Positions 1 through 12,338 of a stretch of DNA of 64,000 bases are shown in pieces. The notes beneath the pieces are model-generated. The model worked only from the letters and a program-made list of their open reading frames with translations, had not been told where the DNA came from and ran no database searches. The translations under genes were made by a program, and so were the position numbers. This stretch comes from Didymodactylos carnosus (taxonomy: Eukaryota; Rotifera; Eurotatoria; Philodinida; Philodinidae). Each line of letters begins with the position of its first letter. Within the stretch, counting starts at the first letter, position 1. The stretch is from the NCBI GenBank assembly GCA_905250885.1, contig CAJNOQ010000081.1, positions 16,438 to 80,437 on the forward strand, in the 5' to 3' direction.

Positions 1-1361
1 AATAATCAAACAAACGTTGAGAGTTATTTACTAGAAATAGCAAGTCAAAATAGTGTTTTATCAATGGAGTTATATTATTTTGTTTATTGGTAGAAAGGTA
101 TATCTCAGTAGGAAACAAAATGATAAAATGTACATATTTCCTGATAAAATAGCTAAATAGTACGAGATAAAATCTAGAGGGGCTTGCGCAAGTTAAAAAA
201 TGTAATGTAATTCGAGTTGACAAGTTGCCCCGACAATAAATCAACCCAACCAGTAAAATATTTTAGGCAAAAGATAAGCATTTACATTCTTAGATAAAAC
301 TTTTCTGAACATATCGTAGCATCTTCTTGTTTTCCTACTCTTTTTATTTAATATACGATATTTTTCATCTTTTTTCTACAAAACAACAGATACTGTTTCC
401 TATTTGCATAACCTGCTCAAAAAGATCACTTGTCTATTTCCTAAGATTTTGTGAAAATAATACAGCATCTAACGAATAATATAGAATTAAAATTTTTATC
501 TTTATTTTGATCTACGCCGTAAAAGCTTAAAATCGACGTCAACAGTCCAAGTTGATCTTGTATATTTTTATCTTTGTCAATAAAATCGGATGAATAGCAC
601 GACATTTCAAAGTTCTTCGATAGGTCAGATTTTAGAAGATCATTTGCGATATAAAATTATTTTTGTGAATAAAGAGTGGATTTTCAACCGGTAAAAGTCG
701 GTGTATGTCTGTCTACCAACATAAAAATTTATTGAAACAGATTGACGGCATAAAAAAAGTGGTAACTAATAAAATGATATTGGAGTGACGAATTTTACCG
801 AGCTTGTTAGCGTTTTCATCATATCATTCATTCGTTCACGACGAGTATTCCAAATTTTTCGAAAATTGTTTTGTTGACTTTATTGACAAATATGAAATTA
901 ATATTTAATATTTACAAAGTTTGTTGCTTCATGCTAGAAAGAACAAAAAGAGCCCTCTCACTGTTAAATGTGCATTCATTAAATTCTGTTTAGTCTTTTG
1001 AGCGAGATTATGATAGAACAACAAAAATTTTTAAAAAAAATGATTAAAAAAATTTGTGCCTATCACTATAACAAAAAAAACAAAAAAACATTACTCATAT
1101 TCGTCTGTTCCCATAAAAATTAAACATTTGTCATGAAAAAAGAAGAACACTGAACTATTTCTCACACACCGGTCTCATTTTTTTTTGTTTGAGATCAGAT
1201 CTATAGTACTGCAGATTTATAGATGGAAAAAGCTGGTTTTAAAGAAATAAAATTAAATAACGAACGATAGTGATACAACAAAGACCAACGGATAAATAAT
1301 CAAAGAAGATCAAACTGTTATATGAGAAAACAAAACTTGTCGATGATTCTTTCCTCATAAT
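1..1361. other. Intergenic, downstream of the LAPTM4-like gene
   Basis: AT-rich DNA with no convincing exon on either strand. It lies 3' of the minus-strand LAPTM4-like gene, so the part nearest 1361 is probably its 3' untranslated region. I see no clear repeat or RNA gene here. Confidence 0.6.
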
Positions 1362-2468
1362 TTAACTGGTCAATAGTGGTTGATACGGTGGCGGCGGTAA
1401 AACTGAGTAATAATGTTCTTGTTTGATTGCCTCTTCGTATTTCGGTGGTGAATAGAGCTAGAATTAACAAAGTATTTATTAAAAATGAACACAATTCGAA
1501 TATGACAAGAAAAATTTTTTCATGGAGCAAAGTGAATCTATACAAACCTCTGCTGACGTTGTTTCATCATCAGCTGTTGTACCAGTTGAGCGTGCAACAT
1601 TCAACGCTGTAATGTATCCATAAGCATACCAGACCACAGCAGCAATGTATAGTTTAGCCAAAACGATGAATAACAAAAATGCAAATAAAACCAATTGCAA
1701 TGTTTGTTGACCTAATTCAAGTAAATTTTGCTTAAATGGAAAATTCGGTTGCATACGAATCCACATTGTTATATCTGGCAAATATGCATAAAAACCAAGC
1801 ATGGTTAATACCGAGACAATCACATTAAACACTTTGATCAAAAAATACGGCACAATATACGATGGTTTACTCTAGAATGAAGAGCAGATGTTGACGTTCT
1901 CGTTTCTGTCATTTTAATATCGCATACCGTTAATACACCATAAAGTGCTGCCAGTGTAACAACCGTAGCCGATAAAGTAACAAAGAAAACGATACATTTG
2001 TCTTCTAAAAACAGAAAGTGGTACAATGAGCTTTTGTATGAGAAAAAAAATAATCTTACGTTGACTTAATGAACGTGACCATTTAAATGTCATGTAATCG
2101 AGATTTGTATATAAATCTGCTGTTGTAAATGATGGACCATATCGTCTTGCATCCATTATTTTTGTCAACATAACACTATTTGTATCAATAGGTTCGGTCA
2201 ATATTTTTCGTGTAGGCATCGGAGCAACACGATAACTATTATCGGTTGGCATACGCAAAAACATATACATAAGCGCAAATAATGCACCTGTATGAATCAT
2301 CTGAAATAAAAGAAAATTTAACAAGTTTATTAAACTAATAAGTAAAATACTTACCAAATCCCAAAGGCCAACAAATATGGCTGCACCTTTAATTCGCATA
2401 CAAAACAACACTTGTCGATTGTATCGTCGACGAACCTCATCAACAGTTAATGAACGCATTGTTCCCAA
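1362..2468 (-). CDS. LAPTM4: LAPTM4-like lysosomal four-pass membrane protein
   Basis: Five exons on the minus strand: 2468-2355, 2300-2060, 2004-1928, 1871-1548, 1457-1362. All junctions keep phase and give 283 residues (human LAPTM4A is 233). Known role: LAPTM4 proteins sit in late endosomes and lysosomes, bind lipids and help sort cargo; the C-terminal tail recruits Nedd4-family ubiquitin ligases. Seen here: an N-terminal segment with a hydrophobic stretch after MRIKGAA, a second helix pair in exon 3, and in exon 4 the family hallmark YLPDI followed by PNFPFK and a last helix ending WYAYGYI. The tail carries two PPxY motifs, PPKY (256-259) and PPPY (274-277), as in vertebrate LAPTM4. The family match is strong; A versus B subtype cannot be set. 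The first ATG of exon 1 is used. Confidence 0.88.
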
Positions 2469-2904
2469 TTTAAAAAGTAATGCAAAACTGAAATGAAATC
2501 AATATCTGAAATATACACACAATACAGACGTCATTTCATGTGACTGCACAAAACGGACAAAGAACTATCTTTTCTCTAATTATTCAACAACCAATTGAAC
2601 AAATAAAATGAATTAACTAACAAACTTTCTATATTAAACTTACAAAAAAAATAACAAAACTGCGTTGTGATACAAAACTGTATAAAAAGAAAACAAAACG
2701 CACGATTTAAATTCAGATACTGAAAAAATTTTTTTTTGATAGTTCAATTCACACAGCGGTCAAAACAGGAGCACCTAAACAAGTTATTTGACTTAATTGT
2801 CTTCGCAACTTCACCTCTTTTAAGAAAGATCTTATTCTTACAAATTAACTTAACTAAATAACTAAACTAAGGGAAAAATAAATGAATTGAGATTCTGATT
2901 ATTC
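2469..2904. other. Intergenic spacer between two minus-strand genes
   Basis: About 430 nt between the TMEM161 stop codon and the LAPTM4-like start. It should hold the 3' end of TMEM161 and the promoter of LAPTM4. No distinct motif or exon was recognised. Confidence 0.55.
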
Positions 2905-5289
2905 TCATGTTGTTTTGAGATGTGTAATGGTGGTTTCACGTTGAATATATGTATAGTAAAAGAGTCCAAAACAGCTAACAAGACAATATACGAAATGATA
3001 CCAAAATAGAAAATAAGAAAATATAACCGCTACATATTGACTAGAGACGAGTGTTTTTAACTCATTCCATGTTGTTACAAATGATAATGTTGAATTTGTT
3101 GTCGTATTAGAAAAAACATAGGTATCCAATTGTTGTAACCATAATGGTAATGATGCTGGTGACGATTGTTGTATTGGAAGTGAAGATGGAAGGTTTGTAA
3201 TCCATGAAACATTGCCTAATACTTTATAGAGAAAACAGATGAATAATTGAATAAAGATGGGTAATATTAGATTGCACGCTATAACACCGAGATAAAGAAA
3301 TATTGATGTGACATTTCTCTGATATGTTATATTTGTTATTCTTGCTGTATTATTCGTCTGTTGTTGTTGTTGTTCGTAGATACATTTAACACGATCATAG
3401 GCTGTATCTAAATAAGTCTGAATGTACAATTTGAATAGAAGCAAACGAATGGCAATAGATAAAATTGTCAATACGATTTTCAGTCTTGAAAGTTGTCTTT
3501 CGTCAATCACAGTATCTTCTGTAGCAATCTTTGAAAATACATTTAATTGTAAAGTTTTTGTTATCGGTTTTAACCACAATAAACAAATAAATAATGGTAA
3601 TACAAAATTAATGATTGTTAATAAAAGTATTAATCTCTGTTTTATTGTCGTCTGTGGTTTTTTAATAAATAACTGTTGTATTTGACCGAAACGAAACGCT
3701 GGAAAAAAAAGTATAACAGATAACAATGAACTAAACAATGATAGAATAACAACAATGTAAATAAAATTTCGATTTAAATATTGTTTTTGAACATCTCCAT
3801 CATCATCAATATCCACTTTGTAAACTTGTGACGTTATGTTTGAAATATTTCCATACGTTTCTTTTAAATTAATATGAAATATTTTTTCATCAAAATATTG
3901 TATACACATTGATATAAGAAATGATAGAGTGCCAAAAATGACACATAGACTACCTTCATCTGACTTTAAATATTGTCGAACAATACGTAGAAGGGTCCAT
4001 ACACATAACACAATTGAAATCGTACACCATAATAGACTCAGATTAAGTTCATTAATAACTACTGAGCCAGTTGCACTACCACCACGTATAATTGGCACTA
4101 ACCACATGTAAAGTTCCGTCAGTATAAATATGAAAATACTTGCCGATGAAAAATCAATGAGGCTAAAAAATTCATCAGCATATTTAACTTGAATAACATC
4201 ACGATGAACAAGTGGAATTAACTTAAGTTCAAGTGATATATCATTGGGTATATTAAATTCTTCAATTTGATCAGTGTTATTAGTAGTGGATGATTTTGAT
4301 GATCGTTGTTGATATGATGATGATAAATAATTGTTTGATTTTTTTATCTTACCTAAAAAAAAATAACTTTATTGATATTTACGTGTAACAAATTTCATCT
4401 CTATTATCTGTCTTAAAATATAGTGATCGCGAATATGTTTTGAACAATTCTTGAACAAAGAGGTAGAGTTTCGTAGACGTGAAGTGAGATCATTATCTGA
4501 GACGGTTCAGGCGTACTATCAAGTTTTCTAGAAGCACTAGAACGGGTATCTGATAACTTTCGATACCAGTAAAAATGGATCCAATATAGATTATGGATAG
4601 ATCTCGTAGCAATGTTTATTTTTAAAGAACAAATTCTAAAAGCTATGCTGGTGAAACGAACCAACTTAGACTCATTTTACTAAAAAATACAAAAATAGAA
4701 ATTATCCAAAATTGACCCAGGCGACTTGAAAATTTCAGAGTTGGTAAAAATAATACCTTATAAATGTGGTTGACAGAAAAATCTATTAAGATAAGTTCTC
4801 ATTTCGTAATGTAATCGTGAAGTACATAAAATTAAACCAATGTTGAGCGATTTACGCCTTTTTAGTTCTTTAGTAAAAACACCTTAAAATTGCTGGTCTC
4901 TTCCAACTATCAAACCAAAAGTCCTATATAGTTCTAGTATAAAAAATCCTATAATGTCCTACGAGATTCTATGGTAGAAAATCATGTGCAGTTTCCGATA
5001 CTAGGATTGTCTACCATTTTTTATTAGATTGTATCTAATTATACATTACTTTTCACAATCAGGTGGAATCTGATTGTAGGATTTATTTATCTAATTATGT
5101 ATAAAAGAACTCACCAGGTTCTTTATATCGTTGTTTAATCGCTGTTTTAAATTCATCATTTGTAGGTGGCCAGTATCGATATAAACCTTTACATAATAAC
5201 CACCTTCCAATTGAATAATACTTTGTCAATTTCGTCAAGATACAAAATACAATTAATGATAATACGATTTGAAGTCCAAATATTGCCAT
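2905..5289 (-). CDS. TMEM161: TMEM161 family multi-pass membrane protein
   Basis: Two exons on the minus strand, 5289-5115 and 4352-2905, with the intron in phase 1, encode 540 residues (human TMEM161A 479, TMEM161B 487). Exon 1 starts MAIFGLQIV and contains GRWLLCKGLYRY, matching the conserved TMEM161 N-terminus. Exon 2 has the loop with LIPLVHRD, then LYMWLVP, several long hydrophobic helices, the LWLKPI segment and a final FGLFYYTY. About eight to ten membrane segments are visible. TMEM161B is linked in vertebrates to cardiac rhythm and brain development, but the molecular activity is not settled. The 762-nt intron is large for this window and shows only chance reading frames. Family assignment is firm; A versus B is not. 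Confidence 0.88.
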
Positions 5290-6625
5290 TTGATAACAGA
5301 CAGGATTAAAACATCGAGAAATAAAAACCTTATGCTACACTCACGTTGTAAAATTACCTACTGATTCTACTTTTGTTTACTGCTGTACTGATGATTTTTT
5401 ATGTTTCTGCATGATTGAATGGATTTCATTATTGGATTTCGCAAGACTCATATGGTTAATCCTAGAACTATAATTAAATAGAAAAAATGCTGAGCCTGTC
5501 GCTTTTTTATGATCTTTTTATCGCTTTTTCACCTAAATAATAAAAAGTAGTAGTAAAAATGAATTTCTAATCCTTCAAGTACTATATGAAAAAAACTGAT
5601 AGCGACATCTTTTTAGCGTTTTGCCCAAACAATGCGGTTTTTGTGATGATACGGTGAAATGAGGCTGTGAGACGAAGGATAGTCTTATTAATAAAGCTAT
5701 AAAATGAAATAGCCATTGAAAAGTAAAGAGTCTTATTCAAAATCATTTCTGATATACTCAGCCGAGACAGTTCACTACAACGATTAGATTTTCCACTTAT
5801 AATTTCTATGGAACAGTTGATGGACTACTTAGTTTGAATGTCAAAACCGAACAGGTTTTTGAGCGTCCTCTATCTCTGCGCTTTTGTAGCTAATTAAATA
5901 ATGTTGTGAGTCATTACCTGAGTCATACTTTCCCATTTTAAGCTGACTGGATGAAATTCAAGTTGGATTATTCTGTTTCACCATTATAAATTCTTTGTCT
6001 TTCCATACGCTTTTTTTCCTTGAGTGAGCTACTAGTTCAGTTATTTCTAATTATAGAGATTTAGGACAAAGATCAATAGAAAGGCTAAGAGTTATAGATG
6101 ACACATCTGGAATTAGTTTTTCGATATATCTTTTAATTCGCTTACCATATGATCTCTAAAATATGAGGATATATTCAAGAACTTTGCCGTTTTTATTATA
6201 CGATAGTTAATGGTCACGTAATATTTCATATACATTCAGTATGAACAGTATACAGTGAGTGACTCACTAAGCAGTCACATGTTACTTATCAGTCTATACT
6301 TCTGTATACACTAAACACCCACTTAATTTGCTTTTTTTCTCTATTATCTCTAGACTCTAGCTTTTGGTCCACTATTATACCATATAAATATATACATAAA
6401 CTAGAGAAACAGTTGGCGTCTAGTCTGTTCTTGTATTGGATCATTTATATTATGAGTGTTACTGTGTTTCTTTAAGCCTGATATTAAATTTTGGCCCACT
6501 ATTAGTTGATAAATTGCGAGTTTTTCACCCATTTTCTAGATAACTGGATACTATGGAATAGAATGAAGTTTTTGTATGGGTCAATACGAGATCGATACTA
6601 TATTTATTTGTTTTAGACTTTTCAA
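5290..6625. other. Divergent intergenic region (TMEM161 / KLHL8 promoters)
   Basis: About 1.3 kb between two divergently transcribed genes, so both promoters should lie here. A near-palindromic stretch around 6254-6285 includes TGACTCA, an AP-1-type core, but one such site is expected by chance. No exon was recognised. Confidence 0.5.
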
Positions 6626-9600
6626 TTGTTCTTGCTTAGAACAAAAAATATGTCTTCATCATCTAGTGATGCGACGCCGAATAACGGTAGCATAGATCTC
6701 TTATCTTCGCTTGCACCATCAAAAAATGAAGAAAGTGATTCAGATTTTGTGCCAGCTAATCGGTTATTACAGCAACGACAAACGAGTATAAAAACTGGTA
6801 TGCACATCTGTGTTCTGGTATAAAAGATAATGTTTCTCACGATATGTATTTCCTTTTCTTAGAACCTGTTCGTCAACAACAGTGTATGGAAGTTGATGAT
6901 CAACAATCATCTATATTTGAAGTTTCATCTATAAATCACAAGTATTTATTAGACTTTTTAATCTCTCATCTCTATGCATGTTTAATATCTTTTATAATAC
7001 TTGGTTTTAGTTCGGCCTTTAGTACTCTATTTGAATTTTACCAATCAAAGACGTTGTGTGATGTGGTAATTGTCTGCGAAGAACGTTCATTTTCCTGTCA
7101 CAAAGTTATTTTGGCTGCCACAATACCCTATTTTCGTTCAATGTTTACATTAGGAATGTTAGAAGCTGATCAGCAACGTGTAGAAATTCGTGATATCAAT
7201 CCAAATGCGTTGGCTATTATTATCGAATTTGCTTATACAGCTAAAGCCGTTATTAGTATAGACACTGTACAAAATTTATTATTTGCATCAACTATTTTAC
7301 AAGTCGAAGATTTAGCTGAAGCATGTTCAAGTTTTTTACGTCAACATTTATCGTTAACAAATTGTACGGAAATACGACAATTTGCTGAACTGCTAAATCG
7401 GAAATCGTTAATCGTTTTAGCGGATGAGTTTATGCGTGATCATTTTTTAGATATTGTTCAAATAGATGATTTTCACAAGTATGTACTAACTCCGTATAGC
7501 TAATTTTATTCAAAATGATGAATTTCAATCTTTATTTTAGGTTAACGTTTCGACATTTAAAAGTACGTTGCATGTATATTGTCTGCTTCTTTTTAAATAA
7601 ATCATTCATTTACCTTACAGGATCTTATATCGTCTCCAGATCTTGGCGTCATAGATGAGAAGGATGTTTATGAAGCCGTTATCAAATGGGTTAAATATCA
7701 ACCGAAAGAAAGAGCTGCACATTTAGCAGGTAGCATTAATTTTTCGTTTGATGGGATACTGGGCTGCGCAAATCCGCTTTCTAGTCTAAATTTAGTTACA
7801 TCAGCCAAACAAGACAATCATCGCGATTAGGGCACAATAGAAGAGTGGAGATGACTAAATTCACTACAAAATCCTTCTCAGCATTTATCTCCCTTATCTC
7901 GCAATATGGGAACACTTCCTCCTTCTATTGCAAACACACTCAATTTAAATATTTTTAAATTTCTAAAAAATCATATTGTATTTCTCATTTCTTTCTGTAT
8001 GTGTAGATATACACTTTTGCTTAATCTAGTTGCTCTTCGACTGTGCTCTTTTCTCTTCTGTTTTCCCTCCTCGTTTCTTTCTCTGAGCTCTTATTTATCT
8101 ACTACTTTTTTTCGTGATAGTTCTCTAATGTAAGCAAATAATTTTTGCTTATTCTCTGTTATCCTGATGTTCAACATCTGAGTTGGAACAAATCAGTTCA
8201 ATTCAACTTTAAAATACGTGACAGTACACTTCAGAAAAGGAACTAAAATTGTAGAATTAAATCGTGTAAAGATGGTGACTAATCATTATTTCTTTTTTAC
8301 TAAGACATTTCTTATATTTTCTGATTTCTTTTTCTTAGAACTACTCAAAGAAGTAAAATTGCCATTGATCAGTCCTGATTACCTTTTGACTGCAATTTCT
8401 CAAGAAGACTTGATACGACACAATTTTACCTGTCGTGATTTATTAGATGAAGCCAAATTTCACATATTTAAAAAAGCCAATCTTGTTACCACATCGTCAA
8501 CTACAGGACCAAAAGTGACGCCAAGAAAAACTGCAGCAGGCAAGTCGAATCAAAACTAAGAAATAGAGTTTTTCAGTTTTACTCTTTAGTTTAATTTGTT
8601 GTATAGGTGTCCTTTTGTGCGTCGGCGGACGTGGAGCAACAGGCGATCCCTTTAAATCGGTGAGTAAATTATAATCGATTTTTTTTCCTTAGAGAGATAT
8701 GTTTGTTGAAAAATCTCTTAATATTTGTTAAGTCTTACAGCTAAAGGATGATCAGGTCAATTGCTGACTTTTAAAAGACTTTTGACGTCACCAAATAAGA
8801 TTTATTTTCTTTCTTAGATTGAATGTTATGATCTTCGTCATGACCGATGGTTTTATATTGCTGATATGACAATTCGTCGACGCCATGTTGGTGTTTGTGC
8901 AGTTGCTGGGCGTGTTTATGCAATCGGAGGACACGATGGAAATTTGCATTTAAACAGCGCGGAAGCATTTGATCCGCAGACAAATAGATGGCAACAATTA
9001 TCACCAATGGCAACTTGGAGGTACTGATTTTCTGCTTCCTTTTGAATGATTATTAGAGAACGGTCTTTTCTATAATAATAGACGAGGAATCGCTGTGGGT
9101 TGTCTGGGAGGGCCCTTATTTGCTGTTGGTGGATTAGACGATTCGACATGTTTTGACACAGTTGAACGTTATGATGTTGAAAATAATTCCTGGAGTACAG
9201 TAGCGTCGATGTCAACAGCACGTGGGGGAGTAGCCGTTGCGGCATTAAAGGTATGTGTCCTGAATCTAATCTGGAGCTATTGATCCATGCATATGCTCAA
9301 TCCTTTTTTGTAGGGTTATTTATATGCTTGTGGTGGGAACGATGGTTCTTCATCTCTAAATTCTTGTGAGCGTTATTGTCCAGCCTATGATAAATGGACG
9401 CCAATCGCACCGATGAACAAACGACGAGCAGGCGCATCTGTAACAGTTTTAAATAATAAATTGTATATTCTTGGTACGCATTTGTTTATTTCCACATGAT
9501 TTGAAATATGTAGATTTTGTTTTGTATTATCAGGCGGATTTGACGATAACTCACCATTAGACTCAGTTGAGTGTTTTGAGCCAGATACAAATACGTGGAC

Positions 9601-10069
9601 TATGGTAACACCAATGACATCTTGCCGAGGAGGCGTGGGATCCGCTACCCTAGCTGGAAATATTTATTCAGTTGGCGGTCACGATGGGCAGACGTATTTG
9701 AAAACTGTTGAAGCATACGATCCGGAAACACAACAGTAAGTTTTTTGAAATTTTGTAAGGAAGTCAGCTAATTTAAGAACGCAAGAGATTTTGTCGATCG
9801 TTCTAAACACCTGAAGAAATCTGAAAAGCTCTAGGATTTAAATTATAGCAGTGTATTAGTTAATTCTTTTAACTTTTATATAGGTGGTCTCCGGTGGCTG
9901 GTATAAACATTTGTCGAGCAGGTAGGATTTATCTTAGTTTTCTGTTTAATGAAGCTCAAAAGATTTATTTCTGCTTCCTTTTTATCTAGGTGCTGGCGTT
10001 AGTCAATGCGATATACCCGTTTCAATGTTAATAGAAGTCAAAAATCCCAATCCAAGCAGTTGTGTGTGA
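6626..10069 (+). CDS. KLHL8: KLHL8, BTB-BACK-Kelch substrate adaptor of a Cullin-3 ubiquitin ligase
   Basis: Thirteen exons: 6626-6797, 6863-6941, 7011-7478, 7541-7562, 7621-7729, 8339-8539, 8607-8659, 8818-9020, 9082-9250, 9314-9473, 9534-9735, 9884-9921, 9990-10069. They join in phase to 651 residues (human 620). The BTB domain (about residues 90-200, LCDVVIVC, SCHKVILA, YFRSMF) should bind Cul3; BACK follows (FAELLNR to CRDLLDEA); then six Kelch repeats from about residue 351 (LLCVGGRGATGDPF, YAIGGHDGN, FAVGGLDD, YACGGNDG, YILGGFDD, YSVGGHDG). GGRGxxGDPF and the Cys-rich end SSCV match KLHL8 rather than other KLHL proteins. Exon 4 is a 22-nt microexon, and the intron at 8540-8606 is GC-AG. 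The start could also be the ATG at 6650. Substrate is unknown here. Confidence 0.92.
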
Positions 10070-10920
10070 GATCTTGTTTTTGTTTGCTTTCTTTTATTTA
10101 TATGTCGTTTGTTCAACTCTTTTCGTGTATGTTTATTTATATTTGTAATTATCTTTTGTTATAAGACTGGAGTAACATAACCTGATAATGATCATTCCAG
10201 GTTTGTAATCTCAAATGAAGAAATATCGGCTATGGAAGGAGTCTTTGTTTCCGTGTTGCGATGTGTGTGACTTGTCTGTTGATCTTTTCTATTAGATTGT
10301 TCTCTCTCTCTATCTTTTCCATCACACATTCCTTTTATATATATTCACTAACTGTTTTATGTGTAAACATGCCTCTGTTCTCTGCCTGTATCTATTTATT
10401 TTTAACAAAAAACATTTTCTCTCCCTTTCTGTTTACTGTTGTTGTTTTTCTACTTCTGATAGCTTTGATATACAAACCACCTTCATACGTTAAGTTTTTT
10501 AGGCGTGTGTTTGTGTTTCTTTATCCTCTAAGAGATAAATTTCTATTTTCTGTCTATTCATATAGAAAACACAACAGCATGTTACTAAGAACAAGATAAT
10601 TTATTTTTAAAAATTTGTTTGTGACAATAAAATGAGGCAAAATATAGAGTGCCATATTTCTTCTTGCTAGTTATGTTTTTAATTGTTTATACTCTACGAT
10701 AGAATACTAATTGATTTTGTGTTTGCTAATTTAAGACTGAAATGATGTAATAAGATTTGTTCTTGCTTCCATTCTGATGCAGAAAGAAGGTTTCGAAATA
10801 ATAAGAACAATCATAAGAACAAATTATATTCGTCTACTATTAGAAAATACATAATTTTATTTCTTTGCAAAAGAATTTGAGAATAGATACTGCCTCTTTT
10901 ATTTTAATATTATTTTAGAT
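10070..10920. other. KLHL8 3' region and NDUFAF6 upstream region
   Basis: This spacer holds a canonical AATAAA at 10626-10631, about 560 nt after the KLHL8 stop, which could end its transcript. A 112-codon open frame at 10261-10599 is hydrophobic T-rich translation with no family resemblance and is treated as chance. Confidence 0.55.
10626..10631 (+). terminator. Candidate polyadenylation signal of KLHL8
   Basis: AATAAA hexamer in the 3' flank of KLHL8. In AT-rich DNA such hexamers are frequent, so use at this site is not proven. Confidence 0.35.
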
Positions 10921-12020
10921 TTGATGTTTTTTAAATCAAAACATGTGTACAATTGTCTATCATTCGGTTATCGAGGTATTTCATCACGATCATCTGTATC
11001 CTCGTCCAACACTGACGACTATTCCTATTGTATAAATTCTGTTCGTAAATATGATTATGAAAATTTTTTATGCGTCGGTTTATTAAAACCTATACAGAAA
11101 CAACGTTCTGCAATTGCTATACGAGCATTCAATGTTGAATTAGCACAAATACGTGATAATGTTTCAGATCAACAAATCGGACGTATGCGTTTACAATTTT
11201 GGCGTGATACTGTGGACGATTGTTTTAGTTTAATAACAGCAACAACACCGAAAATAATTAATAATCCTGTTGCGCGTGAATTAACATCTGTGATAATAGA
11301 AAATTCGAATCGTTTATCGAAACTTTGGTTTCAACGATTAATAACTAGTAGAGAAACAACATTGAACGATATGCCATTTGATAATATGGATAAATTAGAA
11401 GCCTATATTGAACAATCAGTCACTCCAATATATTATCTTCTACTCGAATTGTATGGTCAACGAACACTAAACTCAGATCATATTGCTAGTCATTTAGGTA
11501 ATGTTGAAAATATTAATCAGACACTTCTAAATCATTCTTTTTAAGTGCATGAATCTACTTTTACGATTAGTTTTTGTTTGTTTTAGGACGAGCACAAGGT
11601 ATTGTAAATATTGTTCGAGGCATACCTTACAATGCTGTGAAAAGACGTTGTTTTATTCCATTATCCTATTTAATTCAACATAATATATCTCAACAAGATA
11701 TTTTCAATCTAAATTTTTCCAATGAACATGTACGACTAGTAATATTTGATATGTGTACTCGTGCCTATTATCATATGAAAAAAGCTATCGACTTATTTGA
11801 AAACGATAAAACATTTTGTAAAAAGAAACTATTTGTCTTCTCAAATGATGAACAGACAATTTTTTTACCACTAATAGCTCTTCATGACTATTTACGACGT
11901 ATTAAAGAAATTGACTTTGACTTATCCAATAAACAAGCACATGTACGAAATCATTTGCTCGTATGGAAATTATGGTTAAGAAAATTTCCAAAATTAAAAC
12001 ATCTTTCTTCATCAACCTAA
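10921..12020 (+). CDS. NDUFAF6: NDUFAF6, mitochondrial complex I assembly factor (squalene/phytoene synthase fold)
   Basis: Two exons, 10921-11497 and 11587-12020, joined in phase 1 to give 336 residues (human 333). NDUFAF6 acts in mitochondria early in assembly of the membrane arm of respiratory complex I, affecting ND1; it has the phytoene/squalene synthase fold without known catalysis. Seen here: a basic, Ser-rich N-terminus suited to mitochondrial targeting, RKYDYENFLC, the hallmark AIRAFNVELAQIRDNVS, GRMRLQFWRD, then HLGRAQGIV across the splice site and RGIPYNAVKRRCFIP. The end (LLVWKLWLRKFPKL) matches the family tail. The first of two adjacent ATGs is used; MFFK three nt later is equally possible. 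Confidence 0.9.
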
Positions 12021-12338
12021 TGTGTTTAGTAGATTTTCTGTTTTTTTGTACCTTTCAACGCTTTTTATTGCTTTTTCTGTTTCATTAAAACCTCATACAT
12101 TTTTAACTGTTTTTTAATGATGACATGTATGCTACATACATCAATTAGAAGGTCTTGGTTTCTTTTATTTACTAACATCTAAAACTGTCGAGTAATTTGT
12201 GATTTAAGAGGAAAGGGACAGCTATGAATTCGGACTCTACTATATTATCACTTTGTAAACGTTTGTAACACAGAATCTCGTTTTTCCAACGTCAGTGGCC
12301 ATCTTATTCTTTTATAATTTCAGATTTTCCTATCTTAT
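12021..12338. other. Short intergenic spacer NDUFAF6 / RAE1
   Basis: About 320 nt. It must contain the NDUFAF6 3' end (an ATTAAA variant polyadenylation hexamer at 12084-12089 is possible) and the RAE1 promoter or 5' untranslated exon. A splice-acceptor-like site at about 12321-12323 suggests a 5' untranslated intron for RAE1. Confidence 0.45.

Noticed and set aside
4413-4664. 83-codon minus-strand frame inside the TMEM161 intron
   Set aside because: TMEM161 exons join cleanly without it and it resembles no protein family.
6254-6285. Near-palindrome with TGACTCA as a specific AP-1 promoter element
   Set aside because: A 7-nt match in 1.3 kb is expected by chance and nothing else supports it.
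10261-10599. 112-codon open frame after KLHL8
   Set aside because: Hydrophobic, repetitive composition typical of T-rich 3' flank; no start context, splice partner or family resemblance.
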